A DNA stretch of 64,000 nucleotides, from contig CANUEZ040000113.1 of NCBI GenBank assembly GCA_948099385.1, positions 7,514,501 through 7,578,500 on the forward strand. The letters are read 5' to 3'. The position numbers and the translations under genes are program-made. Position 1 is the stretch's first letter; the number at the start of each line of letters is the position of its first letter. The notes below the pieces were generated by a model. That model ran no database searches. It was given only the letters and a program-made list of their open reading frames with translations, and had not been told where the DNA came from. The stretch comes from Fasciola hepatica (lineage: Eukaryota; Platyhelminthes; Trematoda; Plagiorchiida; Fasciolidae). Shown here piece after piece: positions 43,691 through 56,927 of this stretch.

Positions 43691-46245
43691 GAAGATCTGA
43701 AAGGATTTTCCAGTTGTCAATAAGCCATGGGACACGGGAGCTAACAGATCTCTCATTCGTGGTGATTTAGCCAAGCATTCAGGCTTTACGGATGAAAAAT
43801 CAAAGATGCTTTTTAGCCCTTCTACTGTTAATGCGTTGCAACGATGCCAGAACGTGTCCTTTCGTCTAAAATCTCCAGCTGGGGAGGAAGTGACGGACTG
43901 GGTGGGCGCCTACATCTCCCCCTTTGTTCTCGAAGTGCCAGTTAAGATGCCGATTACCGAAGCTCCTGCTAAGTGGGGTCACCTAAGTGATGATGACTTT
44001 ATTCCTGTATCTGATTCCATTTTGAGCTTTCTGATAGGTTTAGACCCATCGGAAGCAAATAGGGCATTCGAACTGCTGAGGGATAAGAAGGGTTATACTC
44101 AAACCAATAGTACACCTTCGGAGTGGGTTACCTGTGGTCCCTTGAGTAACTCCCCATGACACCAATTAGATGCTTTCACAGTCCACGCTGAGCTTTAGGA
44201 GAGTGAAACAAATCTATTTAGATTATACAATCAGAGCTTCAAGCATACTGCAACTCGGAAAAGGCTGTCACAGTTGAAGGCGAACGAGTGGTACGGATAA
44301 CCGGGGCCCAGTTGAAAATAGCGGACGGAAATTTTCATGTGAATCTACCATGGAGGAATGACGCACTGAACAGTAGCTGTAATAGAATGATGGTGTTGCG
44401 AAGCCCGCTGATGCTGGGTACAGAACTAAGGAAGTATGCAGAATTAAAGAAAACCTTCCCGTCTGGGATTTGCCAATGGTAAGGAGGGGACCACTCCAAT
44501 AGAGCAGCCAGTGGCAGCAAAGATAATGGAGGAGTGTGGTATCTGCCACAACGCACTATACTTAACCCGAAGAAACCAGAGAAGCCAGTAGTGGTCTTAG
44601 ACTGAGCAGCTGTCCATCGAGGCAAACCTCTGAACAGTCACTCGTAGCAAGGCCCAGATATTGCAACCAGCTTAATGTGCATATTACTTATCTTCCGTCA
44701 AAGACTTATAGCCACCTCTGTGGATACCGGGGAGGCTTTTACAAGTAGTTGCGCCAGAAAAGAAGAAAAATGCACTCCGATTCTTGTGGTGGCCGACGAC
44801 GATACTATGAAGGAGCCTGTAGAGTTCAAGATGACAGTTCACCCATTTGGAGCTGCCTGTTTGATGTTTTGCCCGAGTGTCTCGCTCAAGCGGGCTGAAG
44901 GGGTATTCTGTAGCGATCCGGTTCTAGGGCATCAAATAAGGTACTGAACAGCTTTTATTAAGATGTTGTCTTGTTTTGACAAATAGTGACAATGACTCGC
45001 TGATATTGGTAGAAAGATTGCCGCTCTATTTAGCGCGAGATGAATTTAGATTGACTAAGTGGGCTAGCAATAGCTTTACTGTCCTTGGCAGAATCCCGTT
45101 TATGGAGAGGGACCATTCATTTAAAGAACTAAACGTAGCTCTTCCGATGCAGAGAACACTGGGACCAACATGAGACATGGAAACGGACACTTTTGTTTAC
45201 CATCTCCAGATTCGGGGTGCAGCTTGGACGCGAAGATTATTGATGTCTCAAGTAGCCGCTTTATATGACCCTTTGGATTGGGTCTGACCTTGTGTTTTAT
45301 CTTCGAAGGGTTTGTTTCAGGAACTTTGCGAACCAGGTTGCGGGTGGAATAAACCGCTAGGACCTGGGGTGCTTGATCAGTGAAAACAGTGCAAACTTGT
45401 TATTTATAGGTTTTGGCAGGTTCGGACGCCACGATATCATGCCCAAAGGTTTGGAGGCCACTGCTCAGCCTCATTTATTTTGCAACTCATTAGAGACAAG
45501 ATACTGGCTGGTGGCTTATCTGTCTTTCGCGGATGAAAGTGTGCTGTCGAGCCCTTTCGTGATGGTGGCCAAGTCGGGAGCAGTGCCTCTGAGTAAGTAA
45601 CAACAAAGCCTGTGGAGCGGTCTGCGGCAGTATTGGCAGTCCAGATGGTAGGGTAATCAAGAGGAAGACAGCTTCCTCTGTCTTACTTGTTCTCTCGGAA
45701 AAATTCCGCTCTTTTTACGCATTACATCAAAAGCGAACAGGGAAATTACTCGAATTTCGTAGGTCATAGAATATCCAGAGTCCAACGGTGTTCACTCCCC
45801 GTGCAGAGGCGTCAAGTGGCTGGAGAGGACAGTACTAGTGTTCTGGTTCTCAGAGATATGGTACCTTTAGGCACCGACAGTAATTTATATTTCCACGGGT
45901 CCATGTTATTGCAGGTGCAAGGACCCACAAGACTAGTTGGACATTGCGATTCGCAGGTCCAAAGGGAATCATTAGAGTTTAGGAACCGGTAATGAGCACA
46001 CTGGCCCACTCTTCAGTATGTGTGTACTCAAAGCAGTTCTCATCACGGTACAAAATCTTAGAGTCCGCAGCGTGGATTCTGCGACTCGAAAGGTACCTCC
46101 ATGTACGTCTGAGAGTCCCGTCTGGGATGACTTTGCTTCTGGGTTACTTAACGGTGTCGGAGGTCAAAACTGTCACACAGAGATACTACAATGGGACCAA
46201 CAAGGCGCACTCACGCTAGAAGCCGATAGTGTATTTGGTAGGGAT
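43691..46245 (+). pseudogene. Degenerate BEL/Pao pol (BEL4): protease, RT, RNase H, start of integrase
   Basis: One frame from about 43691 to 44156 holds the protease: W-D-T-G-A-N-R-S-L-I (catalytic D-T-G at 43731-43739), FRLKSPAGEEVTDW, and the linker block FLIGLDPSEANRAF equivalent to BEL1 LLIGCDVPEAHW. RT pieces follow in broken frames: VWYLPQRTILNPKKPEKPVV (44541-44600), EFKMTVHPFGAACLMF (44822) and DEFRLTKWASNSFTVLG (45040). After that come METDTFVYHLQIRG and LMSQVAALYDPLDWV (45177-45285). RNase H and integrase-N remains end with KILESAAWILRLERYLHV (46045-46100), matching BEL1 MKTLRSLVWLTRFKISLLV. The match stops where a solo LTR begins. YVDD is not preserved. Confidence 0.8.
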
Positions 46246-46560
46246 TGTAAACCGATTTTCGCAAATCGAGCAACGCGTAGCCAATCCAAACTAATCCCAA
46301 AACCAGAACAAGACTGGTTCGTAGTTTCTACGGCACTAAATTGAAAGTCACAAAAGGTGCAAACATATACAAACCTCAAGTATGCGGCCAAATAAACTCC
46401 GCTGTAAAACCCGAAAGTTCAAAACCCCGCTGCTCAAGCACGACGGTCAAAAACGGTTCAGGGCCAAATTCAAAAGTCACACTAATAGAGAAACGTGCAA
46501 ACGTGTGGTGAGTGGACGTGCTTTTCAAATAATGTCAACTATAGTCAAATTCTGGAGGCA
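46246..46560 (-). repeat. Solo BEL-type LTR inserted at the end of BEL4 pol
   Basis: The sequence begins TGTAAACCGATTTTCGC, has GCGTAGCCAATCC 30 bp inside and AGCACGACGGTCAAAAACGG further on, all shared in order with the minus-oriented LTR at 34583. It is opposite to BEL4, so it is a separate insertion. The right border is approximate. Confidence 0.7.
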
Positions 46561-47353
46561 CATGGAACACTTAAAGGGATTTTCAATAACTGTGTTTTAC
46601 GGTGAAAACATCGGTAAACTTGGGTCTTCCTCCAGGCTAGGTTTGTTTGGCGACTATGAATGGATGCTATGCCGCCCTACCATATTCAAGAGCAGGCGAG
46701 TGAGGTAAGTAAACTGCAAGTGGGAAGTGTCACATAGTAATTTCTCGAACGGTCCGAATAGTGGATCGAGTGTGCTCCGGACTAAAGCAAATATTTCGTC
46801 GGCGCTGCTCTTTGTTTCCGGCGGGATAGACACTTAAACAAGCTGCTAAGCTCACAGTGTTTTCGTAGGTTTCAGACAGGCTGTAACTCGGTGGCGGCAC
46901 AAATAGCCCATATCCATGTGAACAAATTTTGCGAGAGCGAGAAGCGTCACCCACGCAGAGGACCAGGATACGAGCACATTTGGGGTCTCCTGCAGAAGTC
47001 ATTCATTCGCATCAGAAGGGAGGGCATTTAAAATTTCGGAGTGCCAGTTCGCATTAGACACGGGTATGTGAAAGCTTTCAGGATATCGACTTAGTGAAAG
47101 TTTAATAGTCGTAACGGCGAGAATGCCCAAGCACTGGTCTGGGTGAACTTTGATCAACCATTCAATGCTGGATTCACCGTACCACAGGCATCACTCGTTC
47201 TGGGAAGCACCTGGAAACCTCAAAAAGCGTAGCCCGATTCAAAGCAGACGTCGGATGAAAAATACGATGGCTTTGCTTCTTCTTTGGCACCTTTCGTCGG
47301 TTAAAATGTACGTACTTAACAAACACACATCTTTGACAGTGGGTCTTAATCAC
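46561..47353. other. No gene recognised
   Basis: Neither BEL4 integrase nor another family is recognisable between the solo LTR and BEL2. Confidence 0.3.
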
Positions 47354-47726
47354 CGTAATACTCTTTTGAGCAAAGCGTAGCCGAATTCAAACAAATCTCA
47401 AGAGCAAAACAAGGTTAATCCGCATATTCTACGGCATTGACGCAATAAATGAGCAACAACATGGAACATATACGAACCTCAGTTCTACGATAACAAGGGC
47501 TCAAAAAAACGAGAACCAAGTTTACGGTGTGCGAGAGACTATCACGTGCTTCGCGCATGTCCACGATGGGAAACGACAATTTGGCGCGTTGGACGCGAAC
47601 AAACAAAGTTTTGGTTGTAGCGACACAAAGTGTACGTAACACTGGAATAGTGTATGCGGGAGAGCAATACCACGAAGTCACGATAGTATAGAGTCCTTGA
47701 TGGATCTTTCACAACCGATCCTTACT
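47354..47726 (-). repeat. 3' LTR of BEL2
   Basis: The LTR has GCGTAGCCGAATTC near the left end and ends ACCGATCCTTACT before CCGCCCACC. Alignment with 62665-63036 shows about eight differences over ~345 bp. It is clearly related to, but distinct from, the BEL1 LTR. Confidence 0.85.
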
Positions 47727-48566
47727 CCGCCCACCAAAATCCCTCCGGATCCTAGAGGGGTCATGGATTCATAATAAGGGTTCATATTCTCCTTACATAC
47801 CCAGACCCTGCCGCCAGTGCCAATAACTACTACTGATGACCTCTACACTCTGCTCAGATACTCACGACCACACGTGATCCGGTGGCCAAGCCGACGGGGT
47901 GATCCTCTGCACTGTCCACGGGAGCTGCTGCTCGGCCGCGAGCTTGAAGGAAGACGTGTAGATTCTGAATCCATGTGCTATCTTCGAGAAAGCAGTCGTG
48001 ATTGAGTATGTGTGTGCGCGTGTGAAGTAAACACAGTGGCGACCACATACATAATCGTCTTCACCGATATAAATAACGAAAGGGGAAATAGTGAAACACT
48101 GTCGCGTCTTGATCAGAGTATGGAGCGGAAACGTGTCTAAAGCACATACGAGTGGGTGTGATTTTATGTGTATTTGTGTATGTGAATAAGCTACAACTTT
48201 TACCACATACGGAAGACATCTTCAGCAGTGTCATTGATAAAAGGCAAAAAGATGAAACAAATTCATCCTTATGGAGGTATGGAATGAAGCAGTGTTTTTT
48301 ATGCCTATATATGTGTATGTGTGATTGGGCCTGTTCATCGAAAACAACGATCACTATTCGCGGAACTGTTTCCTGGGTGACAAAAAACGGTCGGGCTTTC
48401 AGGGGATTATAATAATCTACCAGGGTCCTGCAATAAACGTTCTACTCACTAACAGTGTGTTCTCCGACCAGTATGGACTTTTGAGCACATGCGCGGGATT
48501 TGTTATTGCACAAATGGGTGCTATGGTACATTGGAGTAAGCCTGTTACTTGGATCGAAACAAGCGG
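47727..48566 (-). other. BEL2 3' UTR with candidate polypurine tract
   Basis: The first ~100 bp align with the BEL1 3' UTR (CCGCCCACCAAAATCC at 47727). The rest is T/G-rich with no coding potential, like the 3' UTR of BEL1. Confidence 0.6.
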
Positions 48567-49390
48567 CTAAGTATTTTGGGTGGCTGATTCGGCGGTGTCG
48601 ATTGGTTCCTCTTCGCCCTCCTGGAGACCGATACAGCGCAAGTCGCGAGCCAGCAATCCCTTGGCGGTCCTGTCCTTCACAGCCCCTATCAGCTCGTTGG
48701 AACGGCTAATAACTTCCATGACAACACCTAAGGGTCGCGTGCTAAAATGAATATGTTTGTAGGAGATCACCACTCCATCGCCAACTTTCAAAAGTTCGTC
48801 TTGGGTGAGCAGTTTCTGTCGCGTCGGAAGGACCGGCAGATATTCTCGCAGCCATCGTTTCCGAAAACCCTGGCCAGATAATTCGCCTGCCTCCATTCAA
48901 GTAGGTAGCTACCACAGAGGCTTGTCGACCCTAGGAATCCAAGGTTCGACCTTGACGTCAGCTGGTCTTTCGGGGTGGGCATCTGATGGGTCGAGTTGCA
49001 GGCAGATACTGAAACTAGAGGGCGGCTGTTCAAGATCATTTCGACCTCGATCATAGGGGTTCTCAGCGTTTCATCGTCGGGCTGTCTTCGTTAGATTATC
49101 GACTGCAACTTTCTTCTGAAGGACCTGATCAGGCGTTCCCAAACCCCACCGCGGTGACTGGTCCGTGGGTTGGCTGAAAAGCTGTCTGACGCGTTCAGCC
49201 ACTGCTTGGTTCTGCAAAAAGCCTCGATAGAAGTTTCGGTGGCAACACTGCTATTCCCGTTAGGAGCCCAAAATAATCAACCGGTGATCGGTGTGGATAA
49301 CTGCTGGCAAAAATCTTCTGTTGATAAAGCCCCGACGGGCCACGTGAAAAAGGGTCCATGGTCATCGAATGGGCAACTTCCAAGAGCACT
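48567..49390 (-). pseudogene. BEL2 integrase core end and C-terminal domain
   Basis: Minus-strand frames contain LLEVAHSMTMDPFSRG (just after the first catalytic region), VEMILNSRPLVSVSACNST, LTSRSNLGFLGSTSLCGSYL, then FRKRWLREYLPVLPTRQK and the DUF5641-like end VGDGVVISYKHIHFSTRPLG. All match the BEL1 polyprotein in order. At least three frame breaks separate them. The next N-terminal residues are found 7.5 kb away at 56928 because of the inverted-repeat insertion. Confidence 0.8.
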
Positions 49391-49442
49391 GTTCATATTT
49401 TGGGAACCGATGCAGCCCTCGAGCTTCAAATTTCTATTATTA

Positions 49443-49908
49443 CTGCTAAAAATACTGGCAGTAGTTAAATTTTGAATTTTTCAGAATTATCGCGAGAAAA
49501 ATCGCTCAGCACTGTCAGCCTAAGAAACCGGTGAAAGAAATCGGAATTTTGCAAATTATACATTCCAAGGTGCGTTTTCAACCGCAAAATGGTAGGATAT
49601 AGCTGTCTACGCAAGTCAAGTGAACCGGTAGTGGTAACTAAACGGACATGAAACCGTTCATTGTGAATAAACGGGCCATGTTGGTCAATCTAGTATGGCC
49701 TTGCGTAGAAAATCCCAGTCGAATAGCAACTTATGTGGTATTAGGCCAGCGGTGTGTCATCTATTGGGACAGTGTCTATCGCTAGCCCGTTTGTAGTTTC
49801 ACCTCGCATATTCACTTTGGTCTCCTGAATGTGGAAGACTGCAAGGAATCTGGATAAATTGGAATAACCAGTAACGGTTTCTGGATTGTGACTGATCTGG
49901 TTGCTATT
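49443..49908 (+). repeat. Left arm of the 466-bp terminal inverted repeat
   Basis: It begins CTGCTAAAAATACTGGCAG and ends CTGGTTGCTATT. It pairs base for base with 56432-56897 in inverse orientation. It contains no evident gene. Confidence 0.92.
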
Positions 49909-49909
49909 C

Positions 49910-49933
49910 CTCAACGGCAGCGCTGCCGCTGAG
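49910..49933. repeat. 24-bp palindrome at the inner edge of the left arm
   Basis: CTCAACGGCAGCGCTGCCGC followed by TGAG is self-complementary except for one pair. It abuts the left arm and has no counterpart at the right arm. Confidence 0.7.
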
Positions 49934-49999
49934 TTATAACTATACCACTTTATTCGGGGTATTCGATTTCACGCCTCCCGTGATCCTCCAGAGCCCATA

Positions 50000-52900
50000 T
50001 CACCACCAGGTTCAGCCCTTTCCGTCTAATATTCTTGGCCTGCCACTTCCCTTTTCCGTGGACTAACTCAATGCATTCCACAAACATGGCACACGCCTCG
50101 GACCTACTCCTCTCTTGGACCGCTCCCGTTTTTTCTTCCTTATCCACCACTCAGACAAAGTTCTTATATCTCTGCAAGCTCCTGGAAAATGCTCCAACCA
50201 TCCTTAGGTCCTTGCCACCATTATCTCCCCCAGCCTCTGCCAAGCCTCACCTACTCCCTCCAGGATTCAGCCATTTCGAATAGAACCCTCAATCGTTCCT
50301 CATGTTAAGCCCATCCTGAATACCCAGCAGCACATCTGGTCACGAGCACAAATACTTCATCAGAAGTGCCGTCAAAAAGAGCAGAGCTTCGACCGCCCAT
50401 CCTAGTCTACCCCTCATCCGACGATCCTTCACCACCTAACCACAAGGAAACCACGTCTTTTTCTACTGAAGACCTAACCAAAATCCCCATCCTGCTAGTA
50501 CTACCTAATGTCCGCTCTCTCCTCCCAAAATCTTCTTTACTTAGATCGCTGGATTTAGACCTACACCCTGATATCTTACTAATTACCGAGAAGTGGCTGA
50601 TGGATCACACCCCACTAAACCAAGTTTCCATATCCGGTTACCAAGCCGCCGCCAGCAGTAGATGTGATCAACATGGAGGAGGCTGCACTACTTATAACAG
50701 ACATATTCACAGCGAATAGGTTCAACCATCCTGTTCTTGACGATTTCCGGGAGTCGGTCTGGCTCGCTATCAAAGAAGATCAACAGCTACTTCTTATAGG
50801 ATGCCCCTGCCGTCCTCCGAGCCAGGATATGCAAGAGTTGACAGCAACAGCAGACGCATTCAGTTATGTCTCCGGCCCCCCTGTAACCGCCATAACCTTA
50901 GCTGGTGACTGCAGTGTGCCTGAAATATGAGGGTAATCCTTGAAATCCCCCAAGAACTCCATGACTTCCTTTCGTGTATCCATGTCGGTAACTGGGTACA
51001 ACATGTTTTGTCCCCGTCTTGAGGGATAATTACATCAGACTTATCTTCACCACTGATATCAAGAGCTTGGATACCCAAATCTTAAGTGGCTTCACCGGTA
51101 GTGAGCATAAGTAGTATCCCGTGTTTTCATTGCACCCTGGCCTCACACCGATAAGTCAGCAGAAACACACCCCCCGATCCCCAGCAAACAATACCACAGA
51201 GCTTGCTGGAATAGACTACCCTCTTTTATCCGTTTCCAAAACTAGGACGAACTCATTTTATCTAGTTACCTAGAGGTAGCAGTTGCCAAACTGTATTCTA
51301 ATCACAATTGCTGCCCAGACAAAATCACAACAGCCTCAGGGCCCATATTGCGCAACCGGCCGAAATTTCTGGATTGTCCTAATGGTAACCTGGCCAAACT
51401 CCAACGAAATTTCACTAAAACGAGGGGCCTCTCGTTGTATCGCCGAATAATACGTATATCCCATACGAATAAATTGCTTTTGAATGCTTCTGAGAAAAAC
51501 AGGGACTAGATGTCATAAGCCACCGAAACAAGGTGGAAGCACTGGTCAGGCTGATGAAGATCAGAAACTAGCAATATAATCAGGCTATTCCATGTGCGAA
51601 CTATAACAATACTTGCTTGGATGACCCATATTGATTACGGAGGCTTTCAGCAGCTACTTTGCCTCCTCTTGGACGACCAATGACGCCACGTCCATCCCGT
51701 TTCTGAATCCGGTGACATCGATAACGTTCTGAACGCCGATGAGGTTTCAGCCCTGGTGGCGAAAGCAAGACCATCCTACAGACCAGGTTCGGAGGCATTA
51801 CAGCCAACCGTTTTCGGTCGAGGTAACGTGGACTTTCCAATGTCGCTGACAAACATATTCAGTTTTACACTACAGAGCAGTGTTTTCTCTTCCCAGTGGA
51901 AGGCTTCCACCATCATACCTGAGCCCAAAAAGAGATCTCGTCTAGATCCAATTAACTATCGACCGGTGAACCACATCCCGGTCGTGTCCAGAATCATGTA
52001 GAGAGTGGTTAAGAAAAGGCTGACATGCCACTTTATTAACCATAATCTAATCAAATCTGGTCAGCAAGGTTTTCTGAAAGACAGATGATGTGCGACATGC
52101 AGAGCAGCTTTCCTCAACCTGGTCACGGAGGCTGTGAGTATAGGTAGATCGGTGATCGTGATCATTTTGGACATGACCAGAGCGTTTGACCGAGTATCCC
52201 GCATCAGGTTACTACAGGAGATTAAAACATAATAAATCGTGGGCCAGATACTCGCTTGGTTCTCATCTTTTCTATCAACCCGAAACAGATAGCAAGTATA
52301 GGCGAAAATTAGTCCAAACCCTCGTCCCGTAACTAGTGATGTGATACAAGTCAGTGCACTCGGCCCGCTACAGTTCTAAATGTACTTAAACGATATATTT
52401 AACATTTTCAAACAGAGCTGTCCCTTCCCGATATCAATATGGCGCACACTTTCGAGCCCGCTGCGTCAGCTTCCACTGCTCTCTACATTACAAGGAAACT
52501 GCTCTATCCCAGCTTCCGGAGTAATGATTGGGAAATGCGATTCTCCGCCGGAAAAAGTAATATTCTTATGTACAAGTGTCATGCCCAAGCTGAAACATCT
52601 AGAAGAAGCGGCCAGTTTATGCCCAATAACCCTCAGGTACGCGACTTGGGTCTGCACTATTTAGGTGCTTTTAACTCTTCGGAACATGCAGCCATCCAAG
52701 ATGCTGAAGCACGCCACACGATCGGGCTCACTCATCAAACCTTTATTTTGTAGGGGAGTAAACAGAGCATTTTAAGCCCCATGTCAGACCTCTTCTGGAA
52801 TAAGGCTCAATCCCTTGTTCCAACATGCGACAGAGGAACAGAATAGTTTTTGAGAATTTAGAGTGGGCATTTACGAGACAGCTCCTAGTTTTCTCTTCGC

Positions 52901-53295
52901 CCTTCAATTATATGGAACGTTGTGACCTGCTGGAAATCGATCCCTTGTGGCTGCGCCAACCAAAAATTAATATTCTGTTCTTTTAAAATATCCTGAAAAA
53001 TTGATCATGTAGTTCAGCACCGCAGGTAAGAACCCTTTCTAATTGTTTCTTACGTAATGATGAGTTCTTGATGTCTGTCTCTTTGCCTAGGCTTGCACTT
53101 AGGCCGTACTTCTCCATCAACAAGTATACTTCAATGTGGAACAAGCTACCACAACCAATTCAGGCATTCTCACCGAAATCGGTGACTTTCAAACAAGGAA
53201 TACGCTTGGCTCTACCGGTGAACTCGCTGACCAGGATTCACGAACCTTGCATTTTAAAGGCTCAGGCCTTCGAGATAGGAATAGGGTGCTGACAA
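50000..53295 (+). pseudogene. CR1/Rex1-like non-LTR element relic inside the inverted-repeat insertion
   Basis: A pyrimidine-rich leader (50000-50360) may be ORF1 remains. The endonuclease starts ILLVLPNVRSLLPKSSLLRS and DILLITEKWLMDHTPLNQ (50490-50630), continues with QLLLIGCPCRPPSQDMQEL (50784) and AITLAGDCSVPEI, where GDFN has become GDCS. RT remains are QWKASTIIPEPKKRSRLDPI then NYRPVNHIPVVSRIM (51895-52001), a degraded motif A near 52160, QFXMYLNDIFNIFKQSCPF (52370-52430) and QVRDLGLHYLGAFNSSEHAA. The C-terminal end is LRPYFSINKYTSMWNKLPQP with FKQGIRLAL (53100-53215). The element is nearly full length but has many stops and frameshifts, so it is much older than the perfect TIRs suggest for the insertion. 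Confidence 0.75.
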
Positions 53296-56200
53296 TTGGG
53301 ATAACTGACTTAAACATCCTAATCTCATTTGGATTCGCAAATGGTTGGCCTCCTCTCGAAGGCAACTAGGGAACTCAGCCGTTTATTCCCACGATTTGGG
53401 ACTGCAAAACAATCTCAATTCTTTACCATCAAATATCTTTCTCGGAGCAGGAGAGCATGGCAGTCAATCGCATATTTAGGTGTAAGACTCCAATTATTGG
53501 AGTCCATAAAACTAGATACCCAGTCCAGAGCAACTTAAGGTCTTCAGCAAATCCACCATATTTAACTGTTTTTATCACGTTGTCAGTGCTGCAACTAGTG
53601 CCCATCTTCGTGCAAACAGGCGTTTGGTTGAACATGAACCCCGTCAAACAATCACAGGCTGTGGTTTATCCTACCCCCTGCATTTTCTGTCCCATGTAAA
53701 CAGCCTTAGTGTCCTGGCCTAACGGACATGGCTACTGTTACCGCGGCACATCTGTGAACATTCCTGGCTGTGATTGCCTCCCTGCACAGAGTTGATCACC
53801 AATGAGGCGACACTAACATCAAAAAGTAAGGGATTCGCGTAAAAAAAGAGACAAAATACTCCACTGTATTGTCTTCCAGTCACACAAGCCTTGCCACACT
53901 TGACCAATGTCTCCGGGCTGCAGTATTGCTATGAATTTTCTTGGGGTGGTTGGCCTATTTCCAAAGCGGCTTGTTAATTGCAGTCCATGTTTCGGCCGGG
54001 GCTTTGGAGCTGTGGTCACCCACCTAAAGCAGCTTAGCCTTCTCTGACAGCCAGGTGTCTGACTGTGACAAAACTGTACAAAATAATATAAAGTCTGAAA
54101 GAGCGCGGGGCAATCTTGGAGCGCCACTATCTGGATGCTGGTGGATGTGTTTCGTGCTACCTCCCCACCTGAAGCACCATCTAGTGCTGCTCACCATGAG
54201 CACTGAATGGAGACCGTTATAGCTGGCTTCCCTGACGGAAGTTTGGACCCATTCCGTTTCCAGCCTTCCCAGCTTTCCGAGCCATTCCTCACGTGGGTGT
54301 AGTCCTGCTTTGCAATGTGCTCACGACGACAAAGATACCACGGCAACCATAGAATCTCCGCTACTTCAGATCTCCTTGCTCATACTCAATCATAATATCA
54401 GTACCCTAGCATCATGAAGTACGATCAAAGACGAACTTACGCCTGCGTTTCCCGGCATGGGACCAATTTCCTTTGAGGCATCATCACCGACATCCTTATA
54501 GTTTCTCCTACATTAAGGCTCCTCAGAATCTGTTTAGCATAGCATAACCACTGTATCAGAAGAGACTGCAACAGATATAGTACTGTGCTAGCAGAGTACC
54601 AGTCTCAGTTACTTACACACTGTTCTTTTAAACTTATCTTACCGCCTCGGTGCTGAACTGCATTCTGCGTAAGCAAACGGTATTGAGGTTTATCATTTCT
54701 ATTTCCAAATCCCATTTACTTTAAAGCTTTAGGTTTTTATTAGATTCTGAGCACTGCCGCGCCAACTTACAAACCGTTAATCCTTTGGAATGTATATACA
54801 ATTGCTAACGAGGGTACGCAATTTTGCTAAACCGTAGCGTTATAGCTCAATTCCTTGCCAGCCGACTTTACCCTGAACTTGGAGTAGGTGCCACTGGCCG
54901 CCTAAAAGAAACTTCCTCCTTGCCCCATTCACATAAACCTAACCATTTCAGTATTATTGTCGTCAAATATTACCACAACCCACAGCTGGAACCAAGTCTA
55001 GACTGCAACCCCCATTTATTTCAGGTTTATTGTGTCCCACTATCTTAGTCACCACCCTGAATAACCAAGGATGCCACTTTGACTTGTACCGTCAGAGACC
55101 CAGGCGGAACCTGTGATAGCAACTGGGACTGCAATCAAGCCACGCGGCGGAAAATACCTCCAGCTGCTTATCAGATCGATTAGCTTTCTCTAGCGCAAAG
55201 CCTCTCCTGCCGATATCACCGTTGCAGCGAACACAAATGACAGTTCACGCCCAACCCGCTAATATACCGGTCAGTGCCAGTCCTCAGTTTTATCCATCAC
55301 GTCTCGCCACACCCGGCTGATCGATTGACACATTTTCTACCCCGCCAGACGAACCATGCCCACAGGATGTAGTGCATTACCAGTAATGACACTGGATAAC
55401 ACTGAGGCTCACTGCGCCGATATATACGTATATATATACATATGTCAGAGAAACAGCACTCTAGTGTCCGTTGCGACAGTCAATTTTCCCTCGAACCGTA
55501 GCCGGCTGGAAGCTGATTCTTCACTTTTCCAGGACCCTCCAGTTGCGTTTTTTCACTTTCGAATGGTACAGGTTACTGATCCTGATATTAAACTCGCCTC
55601 CTCATGGACTGCTTTTCCTTCCACACTCACCAATGGTCCAAATGCATTTTCGTAAAATAGGTTTATTGTCTTCTTGTGTCAAAACTCATTCCGTTTATTG
55701 AAACCCGGTAGATCCGTCATTCATGGTTTGCATCATCTTCATGGATTGCAATTCTCTTCGCTTTCATTGATTCACCCCAGTGTACTTCCAAACAAATTTG
55801 TTCTCCTTGTTCAGAACTTACTCTGTTCGCAGAACCCCAGTAAGCCTTCGTTCTTCATGAATTGCGTCATTCTCGTTTATAATTCATCTGTAGCACCGTG
55901 TATTACGATCCTCTCAGTATCCCCACAGCGCGCCTCCGCCCAGCTGGAACTCGAAATCAGTTGAAATTTGCCACGCAGACCATTATTAGAGTGAGCCATT
56001 CAAATTGTCCCTAGCTGTTTTTCTATCGCTGACACTTTTGAATCGTATTCTTAAAACTTGCAAATATTTCATCTTATTGAGTAACGTTGTACACCATGGT
56101 CATCAGCTTGAGCGTGCTTCTCGGCTACGGCCGAGAAATGTACCATTATTAGTAGTAGTAGTAAGCGCCAATAAAGGGACAGTCCATAAAATGGATGTAA

Positions 56201-56431
56201 AGTACTGACGCAGACCATCTCATTGGACTATTTTTCATGTGTCCGACTTCCGCGGCATCAATACAACCAGTGAGCAAAGGCAGACAGGAAGACACGACTA
56301 CATAACATGACAAGTGAGGCATTTTGCATTAACATAACCTTCCCATCATACTTCTACCATACATTTTACTTCTCCCCTCACTTTGCCATGCCATAGATAA
56401 ATTTCATTTTTTGGATAGGATGCCATTGGGA
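53296..56431. other. No gene recognised; interior of the inverted-repeat insertion
   Basis: Short frames only; none matches a transposase I know. Small repeats are ATATAC-rich DNA at 55424-55443 and a TAG/AGT tract at 56147-56163, the latter preceded by ACCATTATTAG as in tails of retroelements. A 102-codon minus-strand frame at 53819-54127 is unrecognised. Confidence 0.35.
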
Positions 56432-56897
56432 AATAGCAACCAGATCAGTCACAATCCAGAAACCGTTACTGGTTATTCCAATTTATCCAGATTCCTTGCA
56501 GTCTTCCACATTCAGGAGACCAAAGTGAATATGCGAGGTGAAACTACAAACGGGCTAGCGATAGACACTGTCCCAATAGATGACACACCGCTGGCCTAAT
56601 ACCACATAAGTTGCTATTCGACTGGGATTTTCTACGCAAGGCCATACTAGATTGACCAACATGGCCCGTTTATTCACAATGAACGGTTTCATGTCCGTTT
56701 AGTTACCACTACCGGTTCACTTGACTTGCGTAGACAGCTATATCCTACCATTTTGCGGTTGAAAACGCACCTTGGAATGTATAATTTGCAAAATTCCGAT
56801 TTCTTTCACCGGTTTCTTAGGCTGACAGTGCTGAGCGATTTTTCTCGCGATAATTCTGAAAAATTCAAAATTTAACTACTGCCAGTATTTTTAGCAG
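56432..56897 (-). repeat. Right arm of the 466-bp terminal inverted repeat
   Basis: It begins AATAGCAACCAGATCAG and ends GCCAGTATTTTTAGCAG, the inverse complement of 49443-49908. Confidence 0.92.
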
Positions 56898-56927
56898 AAT
56901 TTTGAAGCTCGAGTTCTGTAGCAGTTT

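Noticed and set aside
51551..51568. CTGATGAAGATCAGAAAC resembles a hammerhead ribozyme core
   Set aside because: The bases between CTGATGA and GAAAC cannot form a proper stem II, and no flanking stems I and III are evident. It lies in a degenerate retroelement.
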